DNA of 64,000 nucleotides. It comes from Pholis gunnellus (taxonomy: Eukaryota; Chordata; Actinopteri; Perciformes; Pholidae). The notes under the pieces are model-generated. The model had not been told where the DNA came from and searched no databases. It saw only the letters and a list, made by a program, of their open reading frames with translations. The DNA lies in the NCBI GenBank assembly GCA_910591455.2, contig OU342821.1, positions 3,576,501-3,640,500 on the forward strand. The letters are read 5' to 3'. Position numbers and translations under genes: made by a program. Position 1 is the first letter of the stretch. Each line of letters begins with the position of its first letter. This document shows positions 10,403-21,245 of the stretch, piece by piece.

Positions 10403-12055
10403 CTACGCTAGTTCTTGTGTGTTTGAGGCTCCACAGATTTGAACACAGGCTCCATTAAGGTGAATACCAAATCCAGGACAGAGAGGCTGAGTGAACGTGG
10501 TCTGGACTCTGTGGAGGAGAGTCATGATGGTTTCAGAGACGCTGTAGAAGGACAGAATACCTGCACTGTGGTCCAGGTACACTCCTACTGTGGAGGACTG
10601 AGGGCCTGAGATGGAGGTTCTGATGTTGTTATGACTTAATTCATAACCGTCGGAGAAACATTGTAGTGCCCACGACTTGTCGTTGTTTCCAAATGCACTC
10701 TCTCTTCCTGCCCTGCTCATGTTCTTGTATGCGACTGCTACAAAAACGCCTTCCCCATACCACTCCACCTCCCAGTAACAACGTCCAGTCAGACTTTCTC
10801 TACACAAAACCTGGTGCCAGTCAGTGAATTTGTCTGGGTGAACAGGATAGAAATGGTCATTTGTAAATTTGTATTGTACCTGCAGTCTACTTATAATCCC
10901 CGCAAATTTATGTGCTGTGGTTTTATCCAGTGTGATTTCACACGAGTATTTGAGGAAATCTGTTCTGGTCTCGGGCTCTGCTTGTGGCGGTAAAACATCT
11001 TCGACCCCTAGCAGTGAGATCCTGCTCCATTCCTCGCTGAGAATGCCCTGTAGTTTCTCTCTGGCCTCCGACACAGCCGCGGTCACATCCCCGGCGTACC
11101 TCTGGGAACGGATCGTGACGCTGGGCGACTCTGTAGCCTCGGCGAGACGCGAGAGCGAGGCGTAGCTGTGCAGAAACCGGGTGTGATCCGCCGCGCGAGA
11201 GAGCCGCTCCAGCTCGGCGTCTTTCCCGCTCAGCTCGGAGATCTCCTGCTGCAGCTTCTCCTGAAGCCCGTTCACGTGACTCACTTCCGATTTCTGACGC
11301 GATCTGATCTGTCGCTTCGCGTCCGTGAAGATCTTCTCGCTGTCCCTCACAGCATTATCAGCGGAGCGATTGATATCCTCCACCTCCTGCTGAAGCACCT
11401 TCTCATCTTTCTCTCTGTTCTGGATTCTCTGCTGGATCTTCTGTCGACTCGCCCCGAGCTCTTTCTGCCTCTTGGCCATTTCTGCTGCAGCTGAGACTGT
11501 GTCGTGGCCTTTATGTTCATCCATGGAGCACAGATAACAGATACATTGTTGATCAGTTTGGCAAAATATCTTCATCACCTCATTGTGACGAGTACAGATG
11601 TTCTCCTGAAGCTTCTTGGAGGGGTCGATCAGCTTGTGCTTCTCAAAGGCAGAGGATTCATAGTGAGGCTGGAGGTGCTGCTCACAATAAGAGACCACAC
11701 ACTGCAGACAGGACTTGAGAGCTTTCAGTTTTCTCCCAGTGCAGAAATCACAAGCCACATCTTCAGGTCCAGCATAGCAGTGATCAGCTGGAGCAGCTTG
11801 GAGTCCCATCTTCATCAGTTCCTCCACTAAATCTGCCAGCATAGTGTTTCTCACCATGGAAGGCCTCGGAATAAATTCCTGTCTGCACTGAGGACAGCTG
11901 TGGAGTTTATTCTTGTCCTCTTCATCCCAGTGGCTTTTGATACAGCTCATACAGTAGTTGTGTCCACAGGGAATAGTCACTGGATCCTTCAGTAGGTCCA
12001 GACAGATCGAACAGCAGAGCTTGTCCTGGTCCAGCTGAATTCCTCTCTGCGCCAT
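10403..12055 (-). CDS. TRIM family E3 ubiquitin ligase, TRIM16-like/finTRIM type, single coding exon
   Basis: A 550-residue protein on one exon. The start is the ATG at 12055 (MAQRGIQLDQDKLCCSICLDLL), which is where fish relatives begin; the frame is open 28 codons upstream but without an ATG. The RING finger has C15, C18, C30, H32, C35, C38, C54 and C57. A B-box1-like zinc site spans about 102-144 (CDFC to CEQH), B-box2 about 154-184 (CTRH to HKGH), coiled coil about 190-300, and PRY-SPRY about 365-540 (LTGRCYWEVEW, VGVYLDHSAGILSFYSV). The family transfers ubiquitin through the RING and recognises targets through SPRY; many fish members are immune-related, but the target here is unknown. It lies between nars1 and txnl1. 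Compared with what I recall of close fish relatives, the coiled coil seems short by about 14 residues near KIFTDAKRQIRS. Confidence 0.88.
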   Translation of the reverse strand: MAQRGIQLDQDKLCCSICLDLLKDPVTIPCGHNYCMSCIKSHWDEEDKNKLHSCPQCRQEFIPRPSMVRNTMLADLVEELMKMGLQAAPADHCYAGPEDVACDFCTGRKLKALKSCLQCVVSYCEQHLQPHYESSAFEKHKLIDPSKKLQENICTRHNEVMKIFCQTDQQCICYLCSMDEHKGHDTVSAAAEMAKRQKELGASRQKIQQRIQNREKDEKVLQQEVEDINRSADNAVRDSEKIFTDAKRQIRSRQKSEVSHVNGLQEKLQQEISELSGKDAELERLSRAADHTRFLHSYASLSRLAEATESPSVTIRSQRYAGDVTAAVSEAREKLQGILSEEWSRISLLGVEDVLPPQAEPETRTDFLKYSCEITLDKTTAHKFAGIISRLQVQYKFTNDHFYPVHPDKFTDWHQVLCRESLTGRCYWEVEWYGEGVFVAVAYKNMSRAGRESAFGNNDKSWALQCFSDGYELSHNNIRTSISGPQSSTVGVYLDHSAGILSFYSVSETIMTLLHRVQTTFTQPLCPGFGIHLNGACVQICGASNTQELA

Positions 12056-12700
12056 TTCACCACTCAGACTTTCGTTAGAGAGCAGGAAGAAGGAGGAGGA
12101 GGAGGAGCTATGAGGGTTAGATTCACTCCAGGACGACACTAACCCGGACAGGATCAGTGGGCTTCATGATCGTCAAACAAAGCTGGTTCACTCACTCATG
12201 TTTTATCAATTGTGAAGAGTGTAGAAAATAAAATGTTTGTGCTGTTAGTTGACAGCTTTTGAAATCGTTTTATCTTTCACAAATCATGATCCTTCGGAAG
12301 CCCATGAGAGGCAAGTGAAAAAACTAATATATCAAATGTTTTCTCTCCTAACAGAAGAAAACAGGTTTTGTGTCTTACATCTGTATTTTGTTTACTTTAC
12401 ATAACTTGCTAACACAAGATATATGAAGCTTGTATTTAGAGTGCGTGGAGAAATTAAAACTCACCTGGAAGGAGGTGGCGCACTTCAGCCTCTTGTAACC
12501 GAAAGGTCTATTACACAACCAACAGTTACAAAATGATCCTGACAGAAAAAAACATTTGTTTCACCTGTTTTTATATGAAAGAAAGTAATTTGTAAAAATG
12601 ATTCTTTTCTACTGTTTCACAGATTAAATACAGATTAAGTAGTTTAGAGAGATTACCCTGGCAAAGCCATTTTTAGAAAAACTTCTCAAATCATAAATAG
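12056..12700 (-). promoter_or_regulatory. TRIM 5' region, possible noncoding first exon
   Basis: Upstream of the TRIM start the gene strand has a (TCC)n-rich tract (about 12085-12105). A good splice donor on the minus strand, CCAG|gtgagtttt, lies near 12466. A noncoding first exon ending there and spliced to the coding exon is plausible, but no acceptor or promoter can be fixed from sequence alone. Confidence 0.3.
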
Positions 12701-12754
12701 GAGAAAACTATTGTGATCAGACTCAGAATTAATTTGTTCTCACTTTCCTCATAT

Positions 12755-12792
12755 ACACATACATGTATATATACATACATATACATAGATAT

Positions 12793-12832
<40 letters not shown>

Positions 12833-12847
12833 CCTATTTATACAGAT

Positions 12848-12880
<33 letters not shown>

Positions 12881-12915
12881 GGTATATACATACATATATA
12901 CTAATATATATAACG
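12755..12915. repeat. (TA)n/(TACA)n microsatellite cluster
   Basis: Interrupted runs of TA and TACA. Several open frames rich in Tyr and Ile on both strands arise from it and are not genes. Confidence 0.9.
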
Positions 12916-12986
12916 ACATCCATGCTGCTCCTGTCTTTATTGCAATACTAGAACTGTTACCAGTGCCACATTCACTGCTACAGATA

Positions 12987-13026
12987 CCCCCCCCCCTCCT
13001 CCTCCTCCTCCTCCTCCTCGTCCTCC
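12987..13026. repeat. C-run followed by (TCC)n
   Basis: A ten-C tract followed by about ten TCC/CTC trinucleotides, just downstream of the txnl1 poly(A) signal. Confidence 0.9.
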
Positions 13027-13081
13027 AGTAGTTCCCACAGAAAGCAGACACAACTCACATGCCTTTGAAAAAGGATTGTGT

Positions 13082-13087
13082 TTTATT
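13082..13087 (-). terminator. txnl1 poly(A) signal AATAAA
   Basis: AATAAA on the gene strand, about 240 bases after the txnl1 stop codon. The 3' UTR between them includes a long (CA)n run as read on the gene strand. Confidence 0.7.
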
Positions 13088-13183
13088 TACAGTCATATTC
13101 ATCAGAATTACAATACAAACGATTTGTAGACTGAGTCTCCACAGACGGAGAATTCCCTCAGAGCTTGAGGAGGTCAGCTGGAG

Positions 13184-13184
13184 G

Positions 13185-13237
<53 letters not shown>

Positions 13238-13247
13238 TGTGTGTGGC
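13184..13247. repeat. (TG)n microsatellite in the txnl1 3' UTR
   Basis: About 30 GT units with few interruptions; it reads as (CA)n in the txnl1 transcript. Confidence 0.93.
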
Positions 13248-13328
13248 AGCTTTGGCAGAGAGAAAGTCCTTGGATGTATCTGCAGCCTCCTCTTCCTCTT
13301 CTTCTTGTCCTCTCCTTGGTTCTCCTGC

Positions 13329-16300
13329 TCAGTGACTCTCTCCTTTCTTTCCCACGACCTACATGGCGACAGAGTAAAATGACGAGTGAGTCACAGACAA
13401 AGCTGAACATAAAAGAGCCCAGGCGGCTGTAACTGGTCCGTACCCTCTTGAAGTCGCTCATGTTGGTGGCCTGTACTGGAGTGCCTATGAACGTCAGGTA
13501 GTTGATTTTTGTCGTCTCCTCGCCTCCTTGGTTTGACTTGATAAACAACTGGTGAAAAAAATAAATGGGGTCAATAAACACACTAACCGGTCAGGCTGCT
13601 CTCATTACTCGCTGTAATTGGTAGACAAAACAAAACGGATGTAATCCACGTAATCATGGACCAGGCCTCATAAAGGCCCACATAGGGCAGGCGGGTCAAA
13701 CGAATAGTGATCTTTCACCCAGGAGGCCGCTGTTCGCTCCCCGTGTGAAACGGGAAGTCATGCTTCATCTATTTGATGCATAACCTCCGTACTTAAATAA
13801 TGCTATGCCCGTAGTTATTCTAATCTAAACGTTGTTGTTTTCCTAAACCTAACTAAGTAAGTGTCCTGCGAGGTCGGAAGTTTATTTTGAAAAGACTGTA
13901 TGCATGTATCGAGCGTAAATTTACACGTGATGATAAAACGCGTTCACTCTTAGTACTATAAAAGGACCAGAAATGTCTAACTATGAGATTTTCTTCGTTC
14001 AGTTATCTCCAGATTTCGTACTCAGAACTGCTTGATAAATACGGGCCCCTGGTGTTCTGACCCCCAGTTGATCGTTCACTCATTAAATCAGAAACTATTC
14101 TTGTGGGTTCAAATATGGCTTTCATGATAGACTGTAAACACAAAGGGCATAGAAAGAAACTGAGCCAATAAATGACTACTTGGTGTCTCGCCTGATTGAA
14201 ATACATTAGCCGGTGCATTTCAGCACATTCAGCGTGACATGTGGTCTGAAGCCTGACCATGGCTTTGTCTCAGCAGTATGTGTTGGCAACCTGGCCCTCA
14301 CCGTGACGCTCTGTACGTTCTGAAACTTGACGTAGCGCAGCGGGATCAGACCGTCTTCTTTGTAGTCTTCCTCCGACAGCTCCAGACTCTGAGTGGCTTC
14401 GCTCCGCTCGGCGTCGTCGAAGCCCATCGACCGGGGGAGGTTGATGAACACCTTCACCACCTTGGGGGCTTGGGCTGACGGGCGAGAGGGAGGGAGACAG
14501 CAAGAGGAGGGAGCAAAGGAAAGGACGTTAGCTATCGGAGAACAAAAGTGTATTTTCATCACAATACCTCCAGATGGGAGATTACGATTATTTAGATGTA
14601 GAGCGGCATTAAAAACTCACCAAAGTCTGAGGACAGGAGCTTCATAGAGTAGAGCTTCACAGGCTGGTTGAAGGCGATAGTTATCAGCAACTAGACAAGA
14701 TTAATGGACGGCAACAAAACAGACACATTACCATCAAGTTCAACTTATAGTTCAGTACAATTAACCAACCACACGTGTTTAGCTACGAGTACGCAGATTG
14801 ACCAACGCTGGTGTGCTGTGTGGTGGCTAAGGTTGACACGGCTCTCCTGTAAGATCATTTTTCGTAATTTTTTTTTTTTTGCACAAATATTGGGAAAGGG
14901 GAAAATGACATTCTGAGTGAACAGCTCGTACCTGCTCATCACAGTCGGACTCCATGTAGGAGGAGTCTTTGATTAGGCAGTTATCGAAGCCGCAGTCGTC
15001 GCTCTCGTTGAGGCACTCGCAGCCGTTTTTGCTGACGAAAGGCATGAGGTCCATCTGCAAACAAACCAAACAAGACAAAAAAAAACATTTATACATGTCC
15101 TTTTGAGGCATCTGACTGACTCGCATCCTCTCCGGTTCACACTAATTCTGCACATGCTTGTGTTCAGATGTCATTTCTTACCCTCTATGTCTGGATTCCT
15201 ACAAAAATAGCTTATGGGGTATTTGGAACTATTTAAAAAAAGAAAGGCAGAAATTGTCAACTCACGTATCCCTTTGGAATGTCGGAGTCCTCGCTGTTTC
15301 CCGGGTCGTTCTCTGTGTGCTGTTTGATCTTCTCCTCCAGACCCGCAGAGTCTGCCCCCTGATACTGGTCCACCCGAACCCGGTTCCTGAAGAACAAGAA
15401 CGTCGGCGTGGCTGAGATGCTGTTGGCGGCCGCTGTTGCCTGAGAAGGAAAACATTTTTTTTTTACATTTCTGTTACAGATCAACTTTCTGCTGCTTTGA
15501 CACACAGGAAATTAACGTTTTTTGGGTCCAACTTTTTCACAAAGCCAACTTCACAGAGAGTTTGAATTCTAATGCCTAATGGCTGGTAACATCTTGGGAG
15601 AGTAACGACTTCTTGTGCCATTTCAAATTGAAGGACAAGTCTGGTGAAGTTCTGGATTTTTTGTTACTGTGAACAAATCTCATGAAAAGACCAAACCAAC
15701 ACTGAACTGATCCTGCTATCAAGTTTGTGTTTGTGTAGCTAAAGTCTGGTATACAGTATCTTCTTCCTCTGTGCCAAAGAGCTCCATTGTTACAGAACAA
15801 CTATAAAACCACATCAACAAGCCACACTGGTTCACTGGGTGACATGTGGCCATGAACACACCCACATACTGTAGTTTCTTTGGGACTCAATGCCACACCC
15901 TGCTGCCCCAAATACTCACTAGAGCACCAAGAGTGGATTAATGCGCCGAAGAAAATAGTCCCCCAACAAATGTGCTATTTCCTTTTGAAATTTGAGTTTG
16001 AGTGACACTGGCTCCAAACTACAGTGATCAGCTGTTTTAAGAAATGACTGAGCCTTTAAGAAAACGACACTCTATATTTGGGAGCCACTTTTAAAGATTC
16101 AAGTCTTCAGAAGCACCAATGCGCTTGGAGTCGAGTGACACAGTGAGGATAGGGAAGTCAAAGGCTTTGAGTGAAGGAATATCACATCATTGGTTTTGGA
16201 CTTTTTGTTGATAATATTAAAAATATTGACCAACAACAACTTTATCCTTTAGAAACTCTACTTCCTTCAGACTACACTGACTTTTTGGGGGAAGTTTGGT

Positions 16301-18016
16301 CGACTAGTTACCTAAGCAAAAATGTAATGAGATGAGATGAAAGCTTCTAGAAAAACTTTGATTACGTGAGTAAAACTTGTCAGCGCCATTGTTTATTGCT
16401 GTTGGTTCATAAAGGAATTCAGTAATGAAAAAGATCATTTTCTTTTTTATTTAATGTTGCTTCAACACTAAAAAACAACATTAAAAAAACTAAACAGGAA
16501 AGTCATTAGTCTAACCGGATCCCCACAGGTTTTCCGGCCTGGCTTTAGTCTGGCCTGACACTCAGATAATCATCTAATAAACATTAACATCAATGCTACA
16601 CCTGGGGTTGCAGAGGAAAGTGATTCAACAGCCATCGCTCTCCTTAAATCACTGACTCACCTGACAGACGTGAACATCTACTTCGAGGAAGACGACCTGT
16701 GGGTACTTGTTACTCAACGTGTTGAAGGCTGGAGCTATTCTGACACAGGGCCGACACCTGAAGGGGACAGAGGACGGTGTGTTAGCTCGGGTAGTGCTGA
16801 ATCGGCCAATCGACAAGTCAATTAGCATTAAAGAAACCGACAACCCTTCAATAATCAATGGTTTATATGATAGTAACTACTGAATAATGCACTGTTGGAT
16901 GATTTACAGTACATCAGAATCTAATCATGTACAGTATATACTGATATTTATTATTATTATCTCCAATACTCTATGCTTCAGACACATTGTTACAACTTTA
17001 ACTGTGTAACTACACAAACAGTACTTGTTATAGATATATATTACATATTATATGTATAGCCTGACAGACACTGGCTTTTTAAGGAGTAGTTTAGAAATGT
17101 AATATATATATTTATTAATAATAATTAATCCATAAACACACATCTTTGTTAAAGATGACTTAATGTCTCTCTGGTGGACTGTGTATGGGAGACAGTTGTC
17201 TCGAAATTAAAGATATCTATAGCATGACTGGAAGGTTTTGCTCGTGCGTTATGCTTGATTCAGCCCGCAATATGAAGACATCTTTGATAAAACGCACATC
17301 ACAGTATTACCAGAGGTCAACGTTGGATCTTGTAATCGCTTTAATTTCTCGCATACATCCCACAAGGTGTTTCATTTACTAACTTCATTACAAGCTACCA
17401 GCGAAACCAGAAAACAACGTCATATGTTACAAGCTGTAAATAGATTAGGTCTCGTACAAAAGTCAACCATCGAAACTCATTTAACGCTAGCTACTCAAAC
17501 TAAGTTAACGTTGCCCGCCGCACTAAAATACATAATACCTAACGTCAGAAGCACTTCGTACAGTGGCGAGTGAAATATTACAGTGTTTAACATGTATAAT
17601 GGTGCTACTGTTGCCTTTTTAAATCATTAAGTCTTACGAACCCTGAGCAGCCAAGTTACTGTAATACTGCTATGTCATTGTAAGCAACAGAGCTAACGTT
17701 ACTCAGCTAACAGCTGCTAAAGATAGCATGCTAACCTTGCTTTCCTGGCAATAAAGAAGCTACACCTGTCAGATAACGTGGCTATCCGGCTCGTGTCAGC
17801 GCCACAAAACAGCTGACCGACGATCTGTGAATGTTTCCCAGTCTTACGTTCATGGGACAGACCAAAGTGCTAAGCGCTGCAAGCTGCTGGGCCTCGGAAG
17901 CCGGGTTGGTCAGCTTACCCAGCCATTGTGAACTTCACTACGGCGAGCCTGGAGCCGGCGGCCGCTAGCTCCGGTTGGAAGTCCGGGTCACTAGCGATCA
18001 CTTTTACACCAACCAT
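13329..18016 (-). CDS. txnl1: Thioredoxin-like protein 1 (complete, 8 exons)
   Basis: TXNL1 is a cytosolic redox protein that docks on the 26S proteasome through its PITH domain. Exons in gene order: 17919-18016, 16661-16757, 15266-15439, 14932-15054, 14621-14690, 14302-14474, 13444-13548, 13329-13358. They sum to 870 bases, 289 residues plus stop, the same length as the human protein. The thioredoxin domain (about 1-105) starts MVGVKVIASDPDFQPELAA and has its active-site pair C34-R-P-C37; human has CGPC. The PITH domain (about 115-285) shows GCECLNESDDCGFDNCL, KVFINLPRSMGFDDAERSE, PLRYVKFQNV and FTFIGT-like YLTFIGTPVQATNM. The last exon, only ten codons, encodes VVGKKGESH, the conserved C-terminus. 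All introns fit GT-AG and one frame. The start is the first ATG of the conserved N-terminus. Confidence 0.97.
13635..13930. repeat. Dispersed repeat in txnl1 intron 7 (possible)
   Basis: Text such as cctaaacctaactaagt and the preceding caggaggccgctgttcgc resembles interspersed fish sequence that I have met in many introns. No ends or target duplications are visible, so the family is not assigned. Confidence 0.35.
15500..16620. other. txnl1 intron 2, no feature seen
   Basis: Most of the 1.2-kb intron between exons 2 and 3. It is ordinary AT-rich sequence; I see no exon, RNA gene or clear transposon end. Confidence 0.5.
16860..17900. other. txnl1 intron 1, no feature seen
   Basis: Intron between the first two exons. 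It holds short TA-rich runs near 17.0-17.1 kb and several gctaacg/agctaac words near 17.7 kb, which are common in fish DNA. No gene is supported. Confidence 0.5.
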
Positions 18017-18260
18017 GGTACCGTTTGAGCCTGCAGTGTGAGTTAGTTATCCGGGGGGTGTTCAGGACAGGAAACTGGGTAACCTAATAAAAATAAAGTG
18101 TTGTGTTTTTAGCTTTCTGACAGTATGCTAGCTGACTAGCTGCTTTCAGGACCACACTACAGGTACAGTGAGCTGCTTCCGGATGTGGACTCATGATTGG
18201 CCAATAGACAACCGGAAAGGCGGGTTGTTTTCCTTCTTATTCGGTGTTTTTTTGGGCAGT
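18017..18260 (-). promoter_or_regulatory. txnl1 promoter with palindromic CCAAT site
   Basis: The region upstream of the txnl1 start lacks a TATA box. The perfect palindrome attggccaat lies at 18196-18205 and offers an NF-Y (CCAAT) site on each strand, about 180 bases upstream of the ATG. This fits a housekeeping-type promoter. Confidence 0.55.
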
Positions 18261-18334
18261 TTAGATGCTTCTATGCTGCCCTCCACAGGATAAAGAGAAA
18301 ATAAAAACTGATATTTTTGGGGCGATTTCTTTAT

Positions 18335-18559
18335 GGTATACTAAACTATGACATATTATTCCATTATTCTTGACATACAATATACAATGGCAGTGTGACT
18401 ATATCCGTCAAACTATACTGTGACGTTTTACGACCTTTTCGACACACTATGCTTTGATAATTTTTCAGCATTCTATACAATGACTTTGTGACTTTCTTCG
18501 ACATACTTCACCTTTAATGTTTTTGACATACAATACTGATTTTTTTTTTTGGAATACTA

Positions 18560-18605
<46 letters not shown>

Positions 18606-19145
18606 TATGACGTCTTCTTTAGTTTTTTGTATCCTACAGACCTTTTTATTTTTTTTTAACCAAACTACTGTACATTTTTTATGACCTTTTTGACATAATA
18701 TACTACCGCTTTTAAATGACTTTTATCAACGTACTAAACTATGACATTTTAAAGTAATTTTTGACATGATATAATATATTACTTTGACATTGTTATGACT
18801 TTTTAACACACTATACTATTACTCTTGTCTTTTATGACTTTGCAATTTTGATTGGACATACTATACTATGACTTTATGACTATGTTGAACATACTATGAC
18901 TTTTTATGACTTTTTTTACATACTATATTATGACTTTTTTGTGACTTCTTTCATCATATTATACTGACATTTTTCGACATAGTATTCCGTGTCTTTTTTC
19001 GACATGCTATACTATGACTTTATTCAAAATACTCTACTACGATATTTTTTCTACATGCTACACTGACTTTTGTGTGACTTGTTTTGACATGCTATACTAT
19101 GACCTTTTCGACATGCTATACATGCTATACTATGCTATACAAAAA
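18335..19145. repeat. Degenerate minisatellite of 'tactatgactttttgacat' units
   Basis: Some 800 bases built of imperfect repeats of the words actatgactttt and gacatactata in alternation, roughly 20-40 bases apart, interrupted by a pure (TA)n run at 18562-18603. It starts just upstream of the txnl1 promoter. A short outlier with the same words lies at 21876-21995. Confidence 0.8.
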
Positions 19146-19757
19146 CTGCAAACAATGAAAACAAACTAGACCCTGCCCAGTCCCAAAACCACATCACTAG
19201 TACCTCTTATAGTCAACAGTCTGTAAATCATTAAAAATATACACAAGGCTCAACTATTTACAGTCACTTTAAAGAAGCACAGTGGTGAGCTGCTCAGGGG
19301 TAATCACAGCCGCCCTGACTGTGAGTGTCAAACATCTCTTCCTAGCTCAGAAGAGACAGCTGTGGGATTATTGGAATGGACTGGTGATGTCAGGATGGAG
19401 AAGAGTACCAAGGCACAATCGGAGTCTTGAATGCCAGGCCAATCAGGAAATAAGAACCCCATCGTGCTGGATGAATCCTAGTGACACTGCAGCTTCTGTT
19501 AAAATGTGAGCAGAAAGAACAGAACACCCCCAGCTAACGGCAGAGGCCGAAACCACATACTAACCTTTCTTGTACTTCCACCCGTCCATCAACGAGTACC
19601 TCAAGCACAAGAAGTACCCAGAGGTGAGAGCATGTCACAAAACTTCACCAAACTTCACAAACATCACAAACCCCTTCAGTTTGAGCCAAAGTTTTGACAT
19701 TAATCAGCTCTACTTTGTGGTTTTGAATCTGATAACTTTTACCAAACGTGTACAATA

Positions 19758-19758
<1 letters not shown>
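19146..19758. other. Intergenic stretch with one exon-like relic
   Basis: No complete gene. At about 19565-19623 the plus strand reads PFLYFHPSINEYLKHKKYPE and is followed by a donor-like gaggtgaga. No upstream splice acceptor is visible and a stop codon lies just before. It could be an exon relic of a gene I do not recognise, or chance. Confidence 0.25.

Positions 19759-19822
<64 letters not shown>
19759..19822. repeat. (AC)n microsatellite
   Basis: About 32 perfect AC dinucleotides, one of the longest in the window. Confidence 0.96.
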
Positions 19823-19824
<2 letters not shown>

Positions 19825-19829
19825 TAACT

Positions 19830-20480
19830 TGAGGCAGAATTTCAAACAACACACTCGTCACGTGAAGCCTGACAAAGCGTTTCCTCTGATCGAATGACTT
19901 CACATGAGGACTTTAGGTTGGCAGCACACAAAAAGCAGGTTTTTTTCAAAGAGTATCAACATATTGGAGTTCTTAAAATGTTTCTCAAGAGCAGAAATAA
20001 TGTACATTTATGTTACAATGCAGAAAAAAAGAAATCTATTACATTCTTCTTCGGACAAATTGTCCTTTTCAGCTTAAAGAAGGAATTTGCTTTTCACATT
20101 CGTTCATTTTATTGTGAAAAGTGAAATAATAATTTGCCTTTTGAACAAAACTCAAGTTAAAATCTGGTTGGCTGGCTCTCTATTAATACAGGCGATGACA
20201 GAACTCTCTTTTTTCCTTTATTTCCTTTCATTTATTTCATTGTATTTATTTTTATTCTATTATATCCATAATTGTTGAGGTAACACTACAGGTACATTGG
20301 TTAATGTGTTTGGGTTGGAGAGGGGAGGCTGCTCATGTTTATGTGACATGAAAACCTCCTGAATATAAGTTAAAACAAGTGTAATTGTACAAAAATCAAG
20401 GCATCCTGAGCCAAATTACAAAAAGTGGTAGCAGTCAAAGTCTATTCTGAATCCAAAGTTACAGGTCAGATATGCTACTG
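19830..20480. other. Intergenic, nothing recognised
   Basis: AT-rich sequence with T-rich runs. Short open frames lack any protein-like features. Confidence 0.5.
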
Positions 20481-20489
20481 GTTTACACG

Positions 20490-21245
20490 ACAGGAGTTTG
20501 GTGCAAGTATCTTACCACAGCATCCTACATCAGACCCACGGGAAGCTTGAAGTGAGCTCTGAGGCAGACTGGCACAAAGACTTCCTGCCCCCAGGTAGCA
20601 CTGAAAACTGGCCGACCATCTTTACACTCTGCTGACGGCAGCCTGCGGCTTGCCCCACACAGCGAACTAAGCCACACAGTGACCTATCACTGGCAGGACT
20701 CAAGAGCGCGACTGAGTCTTCCCCACAGTTCAAACGCTCACCATCAGCATTGGCTCCGAGAAGCCAGCTACTACCTGGGGGCAGTTCTGAAAATATGCTG
20801 CGGCCTACCTCAGAGCTGTCCAGCTGTCCTCTGTGGAGTTGTTTTTTTTCCATACTATACAACATTTCTACAACTGCAGTTGGCAGAGCCCTACTGAGTC
20901 TTCCCCACAGTTCGAACGCTCACCGTCACCTTTGGTTCCGAGAAGCCATGGGCTACTAACCAGAATGTAGTTGTTAACATATACTGCAGGACACTCTCCA
21001 AACAGCTCAACACAGTGAGCATGAATCTGCTTACATGAAAGGGCAACACCCGACTGTAATAGGTTGAAAAGCCTCAGCCAACTAGCCAGATGATAGACCT
21101 TCACGTCAACAGGGAGCCCCCCAGGAAGCCTGACCACAGTCAAATAAAATAAAACTGTACTATAAATTATGAGCAGTTGTTTTCCCACGGCCTGCCTCAG
21201 AGCCTCAGAGCCTCAGAGCTGTCCGGCTGTCCTCTGTAAAGTTTT
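20490..21245. repeat. Dispersed repeat with internal direct duplications
   Basis: A 55-base block beginning actgagtcttccccacagtt occurs at 20711 and, with about 6 differences, at 20893. A second block beginning cggcctacctcagag occurs at 20801 and, with an inserted cctcagag triplication, near 21188. The direct duplications suggest a transposable element or repeated unit; the family is not recognised. Confidence 0.5.

Noticed and set aside
10869..11830. Three long plus-strand frames
   Set aside because: They are antisense shadows of the TRIM coding exon and show no family features.
10403..12139. TRIM start 28 codons upstream
   Set aside because: The upstream extension begins with a non-ATG codon in a Ser-rich, TCC-repeat stretch; the ATG at 12055 gives the family N-terminus.
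12713..13051. Tyr/Ile-rich small proteins on both strands
   Set aside because: Produced by (TA)n and (TCC)n repeats.
13174..13581. 135-residue minus frame
   Set aside because: It joins part of a txnl1 exon with intron and a (CA)n run; the spliced txnl1 model explains the true coding part.
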